Source: Gnetum montanum
Taxonomy: Eukaryota; Streptophyta; Gnetopsida; Gnetales; Gnetaceae
Assembly (NCBI GenBank): GCA_015680685.1
Contig: MNCI01029978.1
Location: forward strand, 437,419-478,531
Reading direction: 5' to 3'
DNA: 41,113 nt
Shown here: positions 11,050 to 21,222 of the stretch, piece after piece
Layout of the letters: every line of letters begins with the position of its first letter
Numbering within the stretch: position 1 is the stretch's first letter
Program-made: the position numbers and the translations under genes
Notes under the pieces: model-generated
Databases searched by the model: none
What the model was told of the DNA's origin: nothing
Seen by the model: the letters and a program-made list of their open reading frames with translations, nothing else

Positions 11050-11789
11050 CATCTTTGAGCACATAGGAAGAGGAGTAAGTTAAAGTGTAGAAGTAGAGTA
11101 TTTTTATTCATTTTTAGTTCATCTCAACTCTTTCCCCAATGCATGCCCACAGTGTGATGATTGTAATTGTATGGAACCTTTATTCGAGTGTGACGTACTT
11201 GGACATGCACATGATCGACAATAAAGATGGAGATTACTCCATCATTGCAGCACTCACATAGTTTTAATTTCTTACTGTTTTTGCTATTTATTATTTTCCT
11301 AATTAATATTTCTTACCCTTCATTTACTATCCCTGTTATTAAATGTGAAATGAGTACAACTTAATCATAAGCATTTAAGTGTGACTACTTGGTAACCTAG
11401 TAGTGTATCTAGGAGAGCTCAAGTAATACATGCTTGGTAATCCCACAAGTAGTACACAAGGTCCAAGATGTGTACAGATGATTAAGGATGGATGCTCATC
11501 ACACTTAGGCTAGCTTAGATTCTCTTTTCTCATTCCCTCTTAGTTTAAAAAAAAGTTATTTTCCATTGCCTCTAGGAGTAGCACTCATCTAGGGCCACAT
11601 CATACACCTCACTCTAGACTAAACCATATGTGACAAAGAAAATACTAGTCCAGGTGGAAAGATAGTGAACTGCGATCAATGTGTAACTATCTAGATACCA
11701 CAACTAGCCTGTCTGCAGAGTTTGACCGGATCGTGCGTGAACACTCATATTCATATGGTTGAGTGTAGGGGTACCTCGCCACTCATCAT

Positions 11790-11807
11790 TGGCGCTATTG
11801 CTAGGGA
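11790..11807 (+). other. Primer binding site
   Basis: TGGCGCTATTGCTAGGGA starts two bases inside the LTR end. It differs from the tRNA-Asp-type site TGGCGCCGTTGCCGGGGA only where two CG dinucleotides have become TA. Confidence 0.8.
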
Positions 11808-11923
11808 CAGTGCTAGTTATTTAGATTACTTATATCATATAAGATCACTGTAACAAAGTATTCATGATATATCTCCTAGAAAAAAAACTTAATTTCAATT
11901 AATTCACACACAAATTCACAACA

Positions 11924-13390
11924 ATGTCTCTCTCAAAAGACTATGATAATACAACAACCAGCAAGGCAATTCATTGGAGAACCAATGGATTATAGGATGA
12001 TGAAGATGAAGTTTGAAGTACTCAATCTGATGCAAGGGTTTCCTATGTACATAAACAAAGACAACATCATCCCAACTTACAAACTCATAATCTACCTAGT
12101 GACGATGAACCCTTGTTGGCCACTAGGAGCCTAATAAATATACAAGAGGCTATTCGAATATCCCTTAGGCATCATACGGAAATTTGTCTACTCATGCTTG
12201 ATTTAAATAACTTTCCTAGGTTTTTAGGAGGTTATGATTTAGATACGCAACATCATTTACAAGCCTTTCATGATGCCTATGTATGGGACAATATTGATAA
12301 TGGGTGGCAAAAACTTAATCTCTTTTCTATAACACTCGTTGGCCAAGAAAAAGTATGGTACAGGTCCTTAAGACCAAAATCAATTCGAAGTTGGCCAACA
12401 ATGGTAGAACTCTTCAATGAAAGATATCAAACCTATGCAAGAGTGTTAGGCTTGAGGAAATAAATCCAAGAGTGGAAAAAAGCATAACATGAACCCTTCG
12501 AAATGGCCTTAGAAAGATATTAGGCATTGTTAAAAAATTGCCTAGGCCATGGATTCTTCGAGGAGAGGCTAATGTACTACATCATAGATGGGCTCTGTAA
12601 TGAGACAAGGGAAACCCTAGGGATGTATGCCCAAGGTCAACTATCTGCACTACGAACCCACCAATTCCAAGAGCTTATTAAGCAAGTAGCAAAAGAAGAA
12701 GGAGAAATGGCTAAATGGGAGAATGTTGAAAGCTCTCAATGAGACCAAAATCTCAAATTAGTAAAGGTCCATGATCATGAAAAGGAGAAATCAACTCACC
12801 TCAAGGAGGTGGAATCATCTTTGCCAATACTAGAATCGCTAGATGAAATTGAGGCAAAGATCAATAAAATGACAAAATGGATGCATGAAAAATGTGGAGA
12901 ATATACCAACACTATTAGAGGTAGAACCATGATAAACCAAGAAGCAGGATAGAACACCCTTAAACAATAAAAAAGAAGGGTTGAAGAGAATAATAACTGG
13001 TCACACCCTTCATATCATCTGAACCCAAGTGCTTATCAAGTTTAGCACCCTATTTCCCCAACCAGGTCAACATCCTCTATCTCATCACATTGTTATCATT
13101 CTTATAAGTACTATCAACCCATTTCCTCTTCCACAAGATCACCACCTCATGTTCGTTGCACTTCTCCTTGCCCTTAATAGGAGGTGATGCACAATCAAGG
13201 AGATCTTGGGAATCCTTCACCTCCTTGAGATTTCCACCATAGCATCGACCCACAAACGTTACTTGTGTTGCTACTATCAACCATAGTGGGAATCCTCCAC
13301 AACATTGAAGGCATCCTTTCTTTAGACATGACTGTAGAAAGGGACAACACAGTTCCAAAATGGAAGTAAGAGTAATAAAGGCACTCAATA
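11924..13390 (+). pseudogene. Gag of the 5-kb element
   Basis: The ATG at 11924 opens a single frame (MSLSKDYDNTT) that can be followed to about 13390 with scattered stops, so it decayed by point mutation more than by indels. The Retrotrans_gag-like core is clear at 12113-12463 (NNFPRFLGGYDLDTQHHLQA, DAYVWDNIDNGWQKL, VGQEKVWYRSL, FNERYQTYARVLGLRK) and continues at 12527-12742 (IIDGLCNETRETLGM, HQFQELIKQVAKEEGEMAKW). A charged region follows (SLDEIEAKINKMTKW). The zinc knuckle found in the two relatives has been deleted here. In life it would form the particle shell that packages element RNA. Confidence 0.85.
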
Positions 13391-14313
13391 AAGAAACCCA
13401 ATGATATTCTAGGGGGTCCCACTAGAAAGACATGCATGCATGCCTGAAGGTAGGTGGCTTCTCTAGATTATGCATCAAAAAAAAGGGAGAAAAAAAAAGA
13501 GAAGAGAAAATGTGCCAAAGCTACTAGAAAAAAATTAATGTGCTACAAAGAAATTCCAAATCACTCCTCCCTTGAACAAAATGGCAAGTGATCATTCACC
13601 TTGCTGTCATGATGCTCTTATGGTTGTCCATCATTGGATGAAGCAATGTGATGTCATTGATTGAAGGAATGGACTTGGTCTTGATTTTGGAGAAATGGGC
13701 TAATGACATATTACTCACATCCTACACTCAAGATTCATTGTGCCTTGGGTTAGTTACCTCATGTCCTAATCTCTACAATCCCTTCTACAATTCGCCTCAT
13801 CTCACTATTCATGTATTTTTGACTCGTGTCTTATGTAGCATTCAATTCATATCTCATCATGGTGGTATCTACATGTGTGTGTTTTGTGCAACCAATGGGG
13901 ATTACATTTAAACCTTTTAGTGCCTACAGACATTTTTGGGTATAGTTATGTAAGGGCATGATAGGTAGGAACCTGCTTTAGGGAGGGCCCACTTGCGTGA
14001 CTTTTGTAATTTGTACTTGTTGCACACCACCACATCATTTTATACCCTCCAAGTACTTCATTTCCAAATCTATTCTTTCTTTTATCATCATTTTATCAAA
14101 TTTTCTTCAAAACCATTACATGTCTTTTTATGTGTCACCTAAACAAATCAGGTCTAATATTAAACTTTTAGGGAAACTTCCTTGAAAAAATTTCTAACTC
14201 TAAAATCACACTAAGCAAAGAATTCAACATTTATTAAAGATAATGAGTAAGGTATGAAATGATTGAACTTATTTCAATAACCTTACAAACAATTGATCTT
14301 TGTGTGATTATAG
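13391..14313 (+). other. Non-coding spacer of the 5-kb element
   Basis: Between the gag tail and the second frame. Blocks here match, in order, the spacer of the intron-1 element: GGGGGTCCCACTAGAAAGAC (13412 region), the stretch GTGGTGTGCAACAAGTACAA in antisense near 14010-14030, and a leader TCACCTAAACAAATCAGG near 14130. No gene was recognised; short open frames are not conserved in the relative. Confidence 0.6.
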
Positions 14314-14750
14314 ATGGCTCCTAAAAGAGGATAATAAGGAGGACCTTCTCAAGGTGCAACTAAATGCCTAGGGGGAGGCAGCAGACAAGGACCTCATGCA
14401 GAACATGCAAAGCATGAGGCATAATCATTTAGCATCCATCAAGGAATTCCTATCACTACACAATCCGGCCAAGAAAAAGGTGGAGAGGTCAAGGCCCCAG
14501 CCTATGAAGAAGAATGACAATTATTTGTGGCATGGCATGTTAAGGCCAACCAAGTGTTCCCACAGCTATCGTGTCCATAGGAAGTGTTGAATCCATCAAA
14601 CATTGGAACATCAACATGGATGGCTCATAATCCTTGGATAGAAGAGGAGAAACATTAGGCGCTTCTTCAACAGTATCAATCTCAGAAGCCTAGAGTGTAG
14701 GACAAAGGAAAGGCACCCATGGAGGAGCCACCACCACCGGAAACCCCATG
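14314..14750 (+). pseudogene. Remnant of the second frame (ORF2), internally deleted
   Basis: The ATG at 14314 follows TGTGATTATAG and starts MAPKRG, as in the full version at 33155 on the other strand. After about 100 bp the sequence jumps to the C-terminal end of the same frame (MGTSTWMAHNPWIEEEK and KAPMEEPPPP, about 14610-14745), so some 2.4 kb of coiled-coil coding sequence is missing. Function of the family protein is unknown. Confidence 0.65.
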
Positions 14751-14926
14751 AGTTCCACAAGTTTTTTCTTTTGTGTCTGTGTCCAAATTTTTTTTAGTCC
14801 CACATTGTGGCATGAAATAGTCCATGGTCATTCAATAATCTCATACCTATCCCCTATTTGTAATTGAATGAACTTGTTCCTCACTTTCTTTGTCTCAAGG
14901 ACAATTGTTATTCAATTTTGGGAATA

Positions 14927-15925
14927 TGATAAATCATGGTTTGCCAGGTGCTGATATTAGACCATTGACATCGGACCCTTGACATTGAACCCTTGACATC
15001 AGACCCTTGATGTTGGACCCATAACATTGGACCCTTGACGTCGAATAGTTGAAATTGAACCCTTGATATTAGACCCTCGATATCGAACCCCCGATATCAA
15101 ACCCTCGATATCAAGTACACAATATCACAGCCTAGGTAATGATATCAAATACACAACATCATGGTTCCTGTGTAAACCTATAAATACACCTTTGGGTGCA
15201 CAGGAAGAGGAGTAAGTTAAAGTGTAGAAGTAGAGTCTTTTTGTTCATTTTTAGTTCATCTCAACTCTTTCCCCAGTGCATGCCCATAGTGTGATGATTG
15301 TAATTATACGAAACCTTTATTCAAGTGTGACGTACTTGGACACGTACATGACCGGTAATAAAGATCGAGATTACTCCATCATTGCTACATTCACTTATTT
15401 TTAATTGCTTACTATTATTGTTATTTATTATTTTCCCAATTAATATTTCTTACCCTTCATTTACTATCCTTGTTATTAAACGTGAAATGACTACGACTTA
15501 ATCACGAGCATTTCAGTGTGACTACTTGGTAACCTAGTAGCGTATCTAAGAGTGCTCAAGTAATACACACTTGGTAATCCTAGAAGTGGTACATGAGGTC
15601 CAAGATGTGTATGAATGATTAAGGAAAAATGCTCATCACACTTAGGCTAGCTTAGATTCTCTTCTCTCATTCCCTCTTAGCTTAAGACAAAGTTATTTTC
15701 CATTGCCTCTAGGAGTAGCATTAGTTTAGGACCACATCATACACCTCACTCTGGACTAAACCATACATGACAAAGAAAATACTAGTCCAAGTGGGAAGAT
15801 AGCAAACTATGATCAACATGTAACTATCTAGATACCACAACTAGCCCATATGCGGAGTTCAACTAGATCATGCATGAATGCTCGTATTCATATGGTTGAG
15901 TGTAGGGGTACCTCGCCACTCATCA
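14927..15925 (+). repeat. 3' LTR of the 5-kb element (999 bp)
   Basis: Starts TGATAAATCATGG and ends GCCACTCATCA. It is 98 bp longer than the 5' LTR; this equals seven extra 14-bp units (eleven units at 14960-15113 against four). The remainder aligns end to end with numerous, mainly C/T and G/A, differences, so the insertion is old. Confidence 0.9.
14960..15113 (+). repeat. 14-bp minisatellite in U3, eleven units
   Basis: Consensus about GACCCTTGACATCG with later units turning into AACCCTCGATATCA. Several units contain the EcoRV-type palindrome GATATC. Confidence 0.9.
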
Positions 15926-15930
15926 AAGAT
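15926..15930. repeat. Target-site duplication AAGAT, right copy
   Basis: Directly follows the LTR terminal CATCA and matches 10883-10887 exactly. Confidence 0.9.
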
Positions 15931-16115
15931 GATTAGAAGAGACCATGGAGGAGAATTTGATAATCATGCCTTTAAGGAATACTATTATAATAAGAGTATT
16001 GAATATGAATTTTTAGTGCTAAGGATTCCTCAAGAAAATGGAGTTGTTAAAAGAAAGAATTGGGTGCTATAAGAAATGACCAAAAGCTTACTTCATGAAC
16101 AGATGTTGCCAAAAT
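15931..16115 (+). pseudogene. Ty1/copia integrase, second half, split by the 5-kb element
   Basis: The frame resumes after the insertion with IRRDHGGEFDNHAFKEY, which holds the second catalytic Asp, and continues with RIPQENGVVKRKN, where ENG carries the catalytic Glu region of copia integrases (normally TPQQNGVVERKN), then EMTKSLLHE. Homology fades near 16115. Together with 10484-10887 it is one integrase gene in plus orientation. Confidence 0.85.
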
Positions 16116-16600
16116 GAATCATTATAGAGATAACTCTCATTCAAGTCATTTAGGCTTGTGAGTGCAAAGGATAGGTGGAGAGATCCATCAACAAGATTAA
16201 AGATTCAACAATCAAAGATCTCAACAACAAATCTTCTCAAAGTTTATTCTAACATAAAAAGATATTCAAGGCAAAGAAAGGAGGAGAATTGAGATATTGA
16301 GATTATTAGCCAACATTATCCATCACACATAGCAAGAGAAGGATTCATCTTATATTCTTACTTACCAAAAATAATTAATTACACTATTAGACTACTACTT
16401 AGCTCCACTTTCTTTTTAATTTTTTGTCTTCTATAATAACCACAATCTTTCTTATTGCTCTTCTTTTTTTCTTAGTTGCAACCTTCTCATGTTGGTGTTC
16501 ATTTTTTGTTTTAGCTACTATCTTCTTTTTTTGCTATTCTCTTGAATCATCACACTATTATATCATTTTTAATATCAGAGATATATGCAAAATTACTAGG
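16116..16600. other. Unassigned AT-rich stretch
   Basis: No gene, repeat or motif was recognised. A pyrimidine-rich run lies at about 16400-16540. It separates the copia fragment from the LINE remnant. Confidence 0.4.
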
Positions 16601-17790
16601 TGAAGAAAAAGGATATATGATGTTAGATTAATAAATAATCAAAAACAATAATATAGAGAGGAATTCAATAGACTTTAGACTCATAATGAAGGTGATAAAA
16701 ATGTTACAAAAGTCCTAGTAATGAATACCTCCAATGTGACATCATTGTCAAAAGTTAAGGAAAAAACATGTTATTTGACACTAAGTGTATAGAAGCTCAG
16801 TTGCAAGTTAAAAGAGTAACCATGATTTAAAGGTCTTTAGAACATATAAGAATCTTATTGATTTGAAGAAAAGGAAATTTATTAGGGAGAATCAAGCACA
16901 ACTGTTTAATATGATTAAGAAGAATCCTGAGGCATGTTGGCAATGTTTTATTAAAAATACTAGAAAAGATGAAATTTTAATTTTTTAGCAATTACTAATT
17001 TCTTTGGAGCTCTCTTTAAATATGAATAGGTCATCCATATCCACTTTATCTCTTAGGTGCCTCTATACATCACTCAAACTAAGACAAAAGAAAGATGAGC
17101 TCGACTAACTTTTGGCAAAGCAACAAATGCTTCAAGCTTAAATGAGGAGGAACCATGGTTTATACAGAAGTTTGTAAGCTTTTAAATACAAATCTCCAAA
17201 ATGATTTTCTAAAATATTGATGCATTAGTAGAGTAGTAATTTTTCTTTAAAAAGTTGATAGAAATAACCTTAATAATTATAGGTTCATTATGATTAGCCA
17301 CCTCTCAACAAAATTATTAGTCAATATCTTTGAGAGAAGGCTTAATAGTTAGGAAAAATTAAACAATGTTTGGGCAAGTTCACAAGCAGGTTTTAGGCAA
17401 CTTTGCTCCACAATGGATCACTTGATTGTATTAACGTATTATATAGGCCAAGCTAAAGAACTATCTAATAAGGTTTATCTTTTCTTTATGGATTTTTCCA
17501 AAGCTTATGACTCTATTATTTAGTATAAAATATGGAGGTGGTTGCAGAATATTAATATTTTTGGAGAACTTCTATATGCTATTCAAAAGTTGTATAGTTT
17601 AGTATAAATTACATTCTTGAATAATAACACACAAGAAATATTTATTCTAAATAGAAATATTAGGCTAGAGCAAGGATGTCCACTTTCACCCACTTAATTT
17701 GACATCTTCATTAACAAATTAGAATAATAGATGTCATCTATTGCATTGGATTCTATTAAAGTTGGAAATTTTAGTATGAATATTTTAAGT
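16600..17790 (+). pseudogene. LINE reverse-transcriptase remnant (ORF2)
   Basis: Translations in shifting plus-strand frames show the linker before RT (KKRKFIRENQAQLFNMIKKN, EACWQCFIKNTRKDE at about 16870-16980) and then RT blocks: FIMISHLSTKLLVNIFERRL (about 17280), SSQAGFR and STMDHLIVLTYYI (about 17370-17440), the first catalytic region LFFMDFSKAYDSII (about 17480-17520) and LEQGCPLSPT (about 17670). These are typical of non-LTR retrotransposon RTs, not of LTR elements. The C-terminal FADD box and 3' tail are absent or unreadable; the Sirevirus-like LTR begins right after. The endonuclease domain upstream was not found. Confidence 0.75.
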
Positions 17791-17796
17791 AGATGT

Positions 17797-18457
17797 CTTT
17801 ACTAGCTGTTTGGTAGTTGTTGCATGAATTTCAAGAAGTTTTTAAAAACTCCAAGGCTATAAGATGATGTTAAAATGTTGAAAATTATGCAAACATTGTT
17901 CACACATTTTCTCCTAATTGTGTATTCTATGTAATTCTATTTTTGCTCTTCATTGTAACATCATGTGCTTGATTGTAAGTTGTATTGAGCTTCAAGTGTA
18001 CGGACTTGAAAATTTAGTTACATTCTTTCCTTGTCCCTTTTTCTTTTTCTTGTAGCCCTATGAGGTTGATGTGCTTCTTGCAAGAAGACATTGATATTGA
18101 GCTTGTTCGAACCTTGCAAGGTTGAATGTTTTTACAATGAAAAAATACTCCATAGTGGAGCTCAATTTTGTAAAGGTTGTGGGATCCTTGAAATCACACT
18201 TTGAGCTTGTTGGGACCTTGCTAGGTTGAGTGATTTCACAATGATGAAACAATCCATAGCAAAGCTTAGAGCTTGTATAGAGTGTGGTGTCCTTCAAATT
18301 CTTGAAGAAATAAAGGTTGAAGGTTTGCACAAAATTCACCCTCTAAGTGTGAACATACCCAAGTTGGGGAGCCACATAAAATTTGGTTTATTTGTGTGGC
18401 TGATGAAATTTTATTTGGGGAATTTATTCAACCCTTCTTCTAAGTTCTCAATACTCA
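17797..18457 (+). repeat. 5' LTR, truncated at its start
   Basis: Matches 20696-21222 from CTAGCTGTTTGGTAG to TTCTCAATACTCA. The first roughly 390 bp of the LTR are missing, and the LINE remnant abuts the break. Confidence 0.8.
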
Positions 18458-18507
18458 AGTTATCTGTGTGAAATTGTTGGGCTAAAACAATTTCACGCAG
18501 ATAACTT
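18457..18507. repeat. 22-bp inverted repeat with 7-bp loop at the LTR/interior junction
   Basis: Left arm 18457-18478 (AAGTTATCTGTGTG then AAATTGTT) pairs with right arm 18486-18507 with one mismatch; the loop is GGGCTAA. It begins exactly at the last base of the 5' LTR, where the primer binding site would be expected. No standard copia primer site (TGGTATCAGAGC type) is seen there. Confidence 0.85.
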
Positions 18508-19089
18508 AACATGAACATGAAAGGGGCAATGAACATCAAATCACTAGCAACTATTAGATTCAATTTGACAAATAGACTAATATGCTTCATCAATTTCTCC
18601 TTGAAGTGTTTTATTCAATCCATCTACTACATTAGTAAAGGAAGTTCAAATAATCATAGGATTCATCATAAAGAAGATGAGAACTCCTTTTGAAGAACGG
18701 TATGGGTTGCTTCGCAATGAAATTATTTCTTTTCAAAGTTTATGCTTAAAATGAAAGGCATCTTACATGACAAAGAGATAAAGATTGCAATGATGAATGT
18801 TTGTATCCTATGAAAGAAAACTTAGACCTAATGGCTAAGATTCAAAGACTAACCAAGGTTATTAAGCAAACAAATAAGAAATTTTTAGAAAAGCCCAAAG
18901 ATCAATAGTAAAAGAATGTACACACCAAGGGTTCTTTAGAAAGAAGTTGTTTCAAGATTGGTAACATAACAAATTTTTTGGACTTGGGTCATACTCTCTA
19001 CTAAGAAATGTTGGATTTTTCACCAAAAAGATGGCCATCTTTACCTCATCAGTTTGCTAATATGATAGAGAGGTGTTTCCATTCCTAAC
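18508..19089 (+). other. Interior of the copia derivative, no recognised gene
   Basis: A short frame starting MNMKGAMNIKSLATIRF at 18511 is open for 60 codons and resembles a gag N-terminus only in position. A Lys-rich fragment (TKVIKQTNKKFLEKPKDQ) lies near 18855-18905. No motif identifies either. Confidence 0.35.
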
Positions 19090-19959
19090 ATGCCTTTGCT
19101 TAAAAATGAGTATTCAAAAAAGAGGAGCTCCACCCATGATGAAGATGTAGAACCCAGTACTAGGCCTCAAGAATCAAGCAAGAAGGAATCTACATCACCA
19201 TCCCAAGCCTCTCCTAAGTTAAGAAGGTCTAAATCTATTAGCAATTAGGTAAGATCTTCTTTGAAGAAGCTACTTAAGCCCTTTTCTTGAACTCTTGGGA
19301 TGATTGGCAAGAATCTCTCGTACCTTTGTAAGAGAATGGAAGCAGCTAGAGTTCTTCTTCCTCTTGATGGACACTAGTTTAAGGATATCACCACTCCTCC
19401 CATATTAGATACTGAGAAGGATTATATAGCCCCACCTAAACACTTAGTAACTACTGGGCCTTCCCAAGCTTATGACTTGGGAAATGCATTTGATTTAAAG
19501 GTGCTAAATACACCACTAGCACATGTCTAGGGGTAGTTTCTTGATCCCATGCAGCCTGGACCCAATTCTCATCATCAGAATGAAGATCCACAAAAAATTG
19601 AGCAACAGTTTATGAGGAGCATCTTTTGGACTTTTTCCTAGTGGAGACCTATTGATCCTATCATTTATCAGATGAGGAGTGCTTCCTCATCCTCTCAATA
19701 GGTTTCATCCTAGCATAGTACACCAACTTCACCTCAATTTCAAGTGAAACTCTATCCACAATGGACTCTAATTCAAATACCATCTTTGGATGACAAGGAC
19801 CAGTAGAGTGTCTATAGCTCTAGCACCAACACAAATAGTGAGGATGATGATGAGAAGTCCTACAAACCTTCTTGTGCTATAGCTGCTTCTGATGAGTATT
19901 TAGATGATGCCACTGAGGTCAATGATTAGAGTCCTTGGGTGGTCCCTCTTTTTGGGTGA
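19090..19959 (+). pseudogene. Ser/Pro-rich decayed frame upstream of the 3' LTR, possibly env-like
   Basis: One continuous frame of 289 codons runs from the ATG at 19090 to a TGA at 19957 without frameshift, broken by nine TAG and one TGA codon and no TAA. It is rich in Ser, Pro, Lys, Asp and Glu (SSTHDEDVEPSTRPQESSKK near the start; SSSTNTNSEDDDEKSYKPS near the end). The position, after where pol would lie and just before the polypurine tracts, matches the env-like or extra frame of Sireviruses. No transmembrane segment or known domain was seen; the function is unknown. Confidence 0.6.
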
Positions 19960-19964
19960 TGTTC

Positions 19965-19978
19965 AAAAAGGAGGAGAA
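19965..19978 (+). other. First polypurine tract
   Basis: AAAAAGGAGGAGAA directly after the decayed frame. Shares 13 bases with the tract at 20292. Confidence 0.6.
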
Positions 19979-20291
19979 TTTTTGAATAGTAGATAGTATA
20001 CATTTGTTCATTATAGATGGATAGTGATAATATGTTATGTTTGTGAACTTTATACCCTTTGTATATGGATTCATCTACTATGCTCTAGAGATAGATTCAC
20101 TATTGGAAATTTTGTGGAAATCCATTGCTTCTTTTTGAACCTATTATCTTGAGCTCTTATATTTTTACCACTGTGATGCCCTTTGGTTGCCATTGGACTT
20201 TATACATCTGAAGTATTTTTATTGTTTAGTATTATTTAAATTTTATGCAATAATATCTACTAATCCATTTTCTTAAGCTTTATATATCACC

Positions 20292-20305
20292 AAAAAGGAG
20301 GAGAT
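20292..20305 (+). other. Polypurine tract adjoining the 3' LTR
   Basis: AAAAAGGAGGAGAT followed at once by TGTTG, the LTR start. In the family it primes plus-strand DNA synthesis. Confidence 0.75.
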
Positions 20306-21222
20306 TGTTGACCTTTTGGTATGTCAAAACCTTAAAGAAAATAAAGAAAATGAAAAGTTTGTGGTGGATAGTGTTTTTGCAGGACATGAATAAGAACTCC
20401 ACAATGAGATATGAGAAAACTAGATCTATGGTGAGATGTTGAAATGAAAACTACATGGACAAGATGAGAGGATGGATGAAAATGAAGGTGCTCCAAGGAC
20501 TAGCAAGAAGGAAAATTAACAAGAAAAAGCCTTAGAAGTCAGAGCTCAAAAGTTGAAGAGACATCTCTGAAAAATAGTAGACATCTCCCTGTAGATGTTC
20601 CACTACAGATGTTCCATTTTCCAGTGAGACATTTCTCCTAAATTAAGTCCAATCTCAGTTAGACATCCCAACTTCAAAGGAGATTTCTACACTAGCTGTT
20701 TGGTAGCCATTGCACAAATTCCAAGGAGTTTTTGGAAACTCCGAGGCTATAATATGATGTCAAAATCTTGGGGCTCCTAATTGTCTATTCTATGCAATTC
20801 TATTTTTTCTCTTCATTGTAACATCATTTACTTGATTGTAGCTTGTACTAAACTTCAAGTGCAAGGACTTGTAAATTTAGTTACATTCTTTCCCTGTTCC
20901 TTTTTCTTTTTCTTCTAGCCCTATGGGGTTGATGAGATTTTTGTATGAAGACATTCATATTGAGCTTGTTGGGACCTTGCGGGGTTGACTGGTTTCATAG
21001 TAATGAAAAAATCTAGAGCAAAGCTTAGAGCTTTTATAGGATGTGGTGCTCTTCAAACCATAATGTTTGAGGAAACAAAATTCAAAGGTATGCACAGATT
21101 CCACCCTCTGAGAGTGGACACACCCAAGTTGCGAAACTACATAAAATTTGGTGTATTCATGTGGCTGGTGCAATTTTATTTAGGGAACTTAATTAACCCC
21201 CCTTCTAAGTTCTCAATCCTCA
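20306..21222 (+). repeat. 3' LTR of the copia derivative (917 bp)
   Basis: Begins TGTTGACCTT after the purine tract. The end at 21222 (CAATCCTCA) is where similarity with the upstream copy stops. Shared features include TAGCTGTTTGGTAG, TTCTATTTTT, CCCTATGGGGTTGATG and ACCTTGCGGGGTTG. Short open frames inside are not conserved as protein between the two copies. Confidence 0.75.

Larger units (their letters stand above)
10888..11788 (+). repeat. 5' LTR of the 5-kb element (901 bp)
   Basis: Begins TGATGAATCATGG and ends GCCACTCATCA, so the termini are TGATGA and TCATCA. It contains four units of a 14-bp repeat (10921-10976), a TATAAATA box at 11042 and a conserved R/U5 region shared with the 3' LTR. 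Confidence 0.9.
10888..15925 (+). mobile_element. Complete 5038-bp non-autonomous gypsy-type LTR element, gag only
   Basis: It has two LTRs in direct orientation (10888-11788 and 14927-15925), a tRNA-Asp-type primer site (11790-11807), a decayed gag from 11924 and a stub of a second frame from 14314. There is no protease, RT, RNase H or integrase. Perfect 5-bp target duplications flank it, and removing it rejoins the copia integrase. Compared with the 8844-bp relative at 29348-38191 it has lost about 285 bp of gag N-terminus (in frame), the zinc-knuckle segment, a segment of the gag tail, about 560 bp of spacer and about 2.4 kb of the second frame. It must have been mobilised in trans. Confidence 0.9.
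17790..21222 (+). mobile_element. Sirevirus-like copia derivative without pol
   Basis: Two direct copies of one LTR bracket a 1.85-kb interior: a 5'-truncated copy (about 17797-18457) and a full 3' copy (20306-21222). The 3' LTR starts TGTTGACC right after a polypurine tract AAAAAGGAGGAGAT, the copia arrangement. A second identical purine tract 327 bp upstream recalls the multiplied polypurine tracts described for Sireviruses. The interior has a Ser/Pro-rich decayed frame (19090-19959) and no protease, integrase or RT. It is either a large deletion product or a non-autonomous form. Confidence 0.65.

Noticed and set aside
13077-13437. Two minus-strand open frames of 80-103 codons
   Set aside because: Antisense to the gag tail of the plus-strand 5-kb element; shadows.
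17797-21222. Gypsy-type assignment for this element
   Set aside because: The purine tract followed by TGTTG and the duplicated tract fit copia/Sirevirus better, and the family LTR ends TGATGA/TCATCA are absent.
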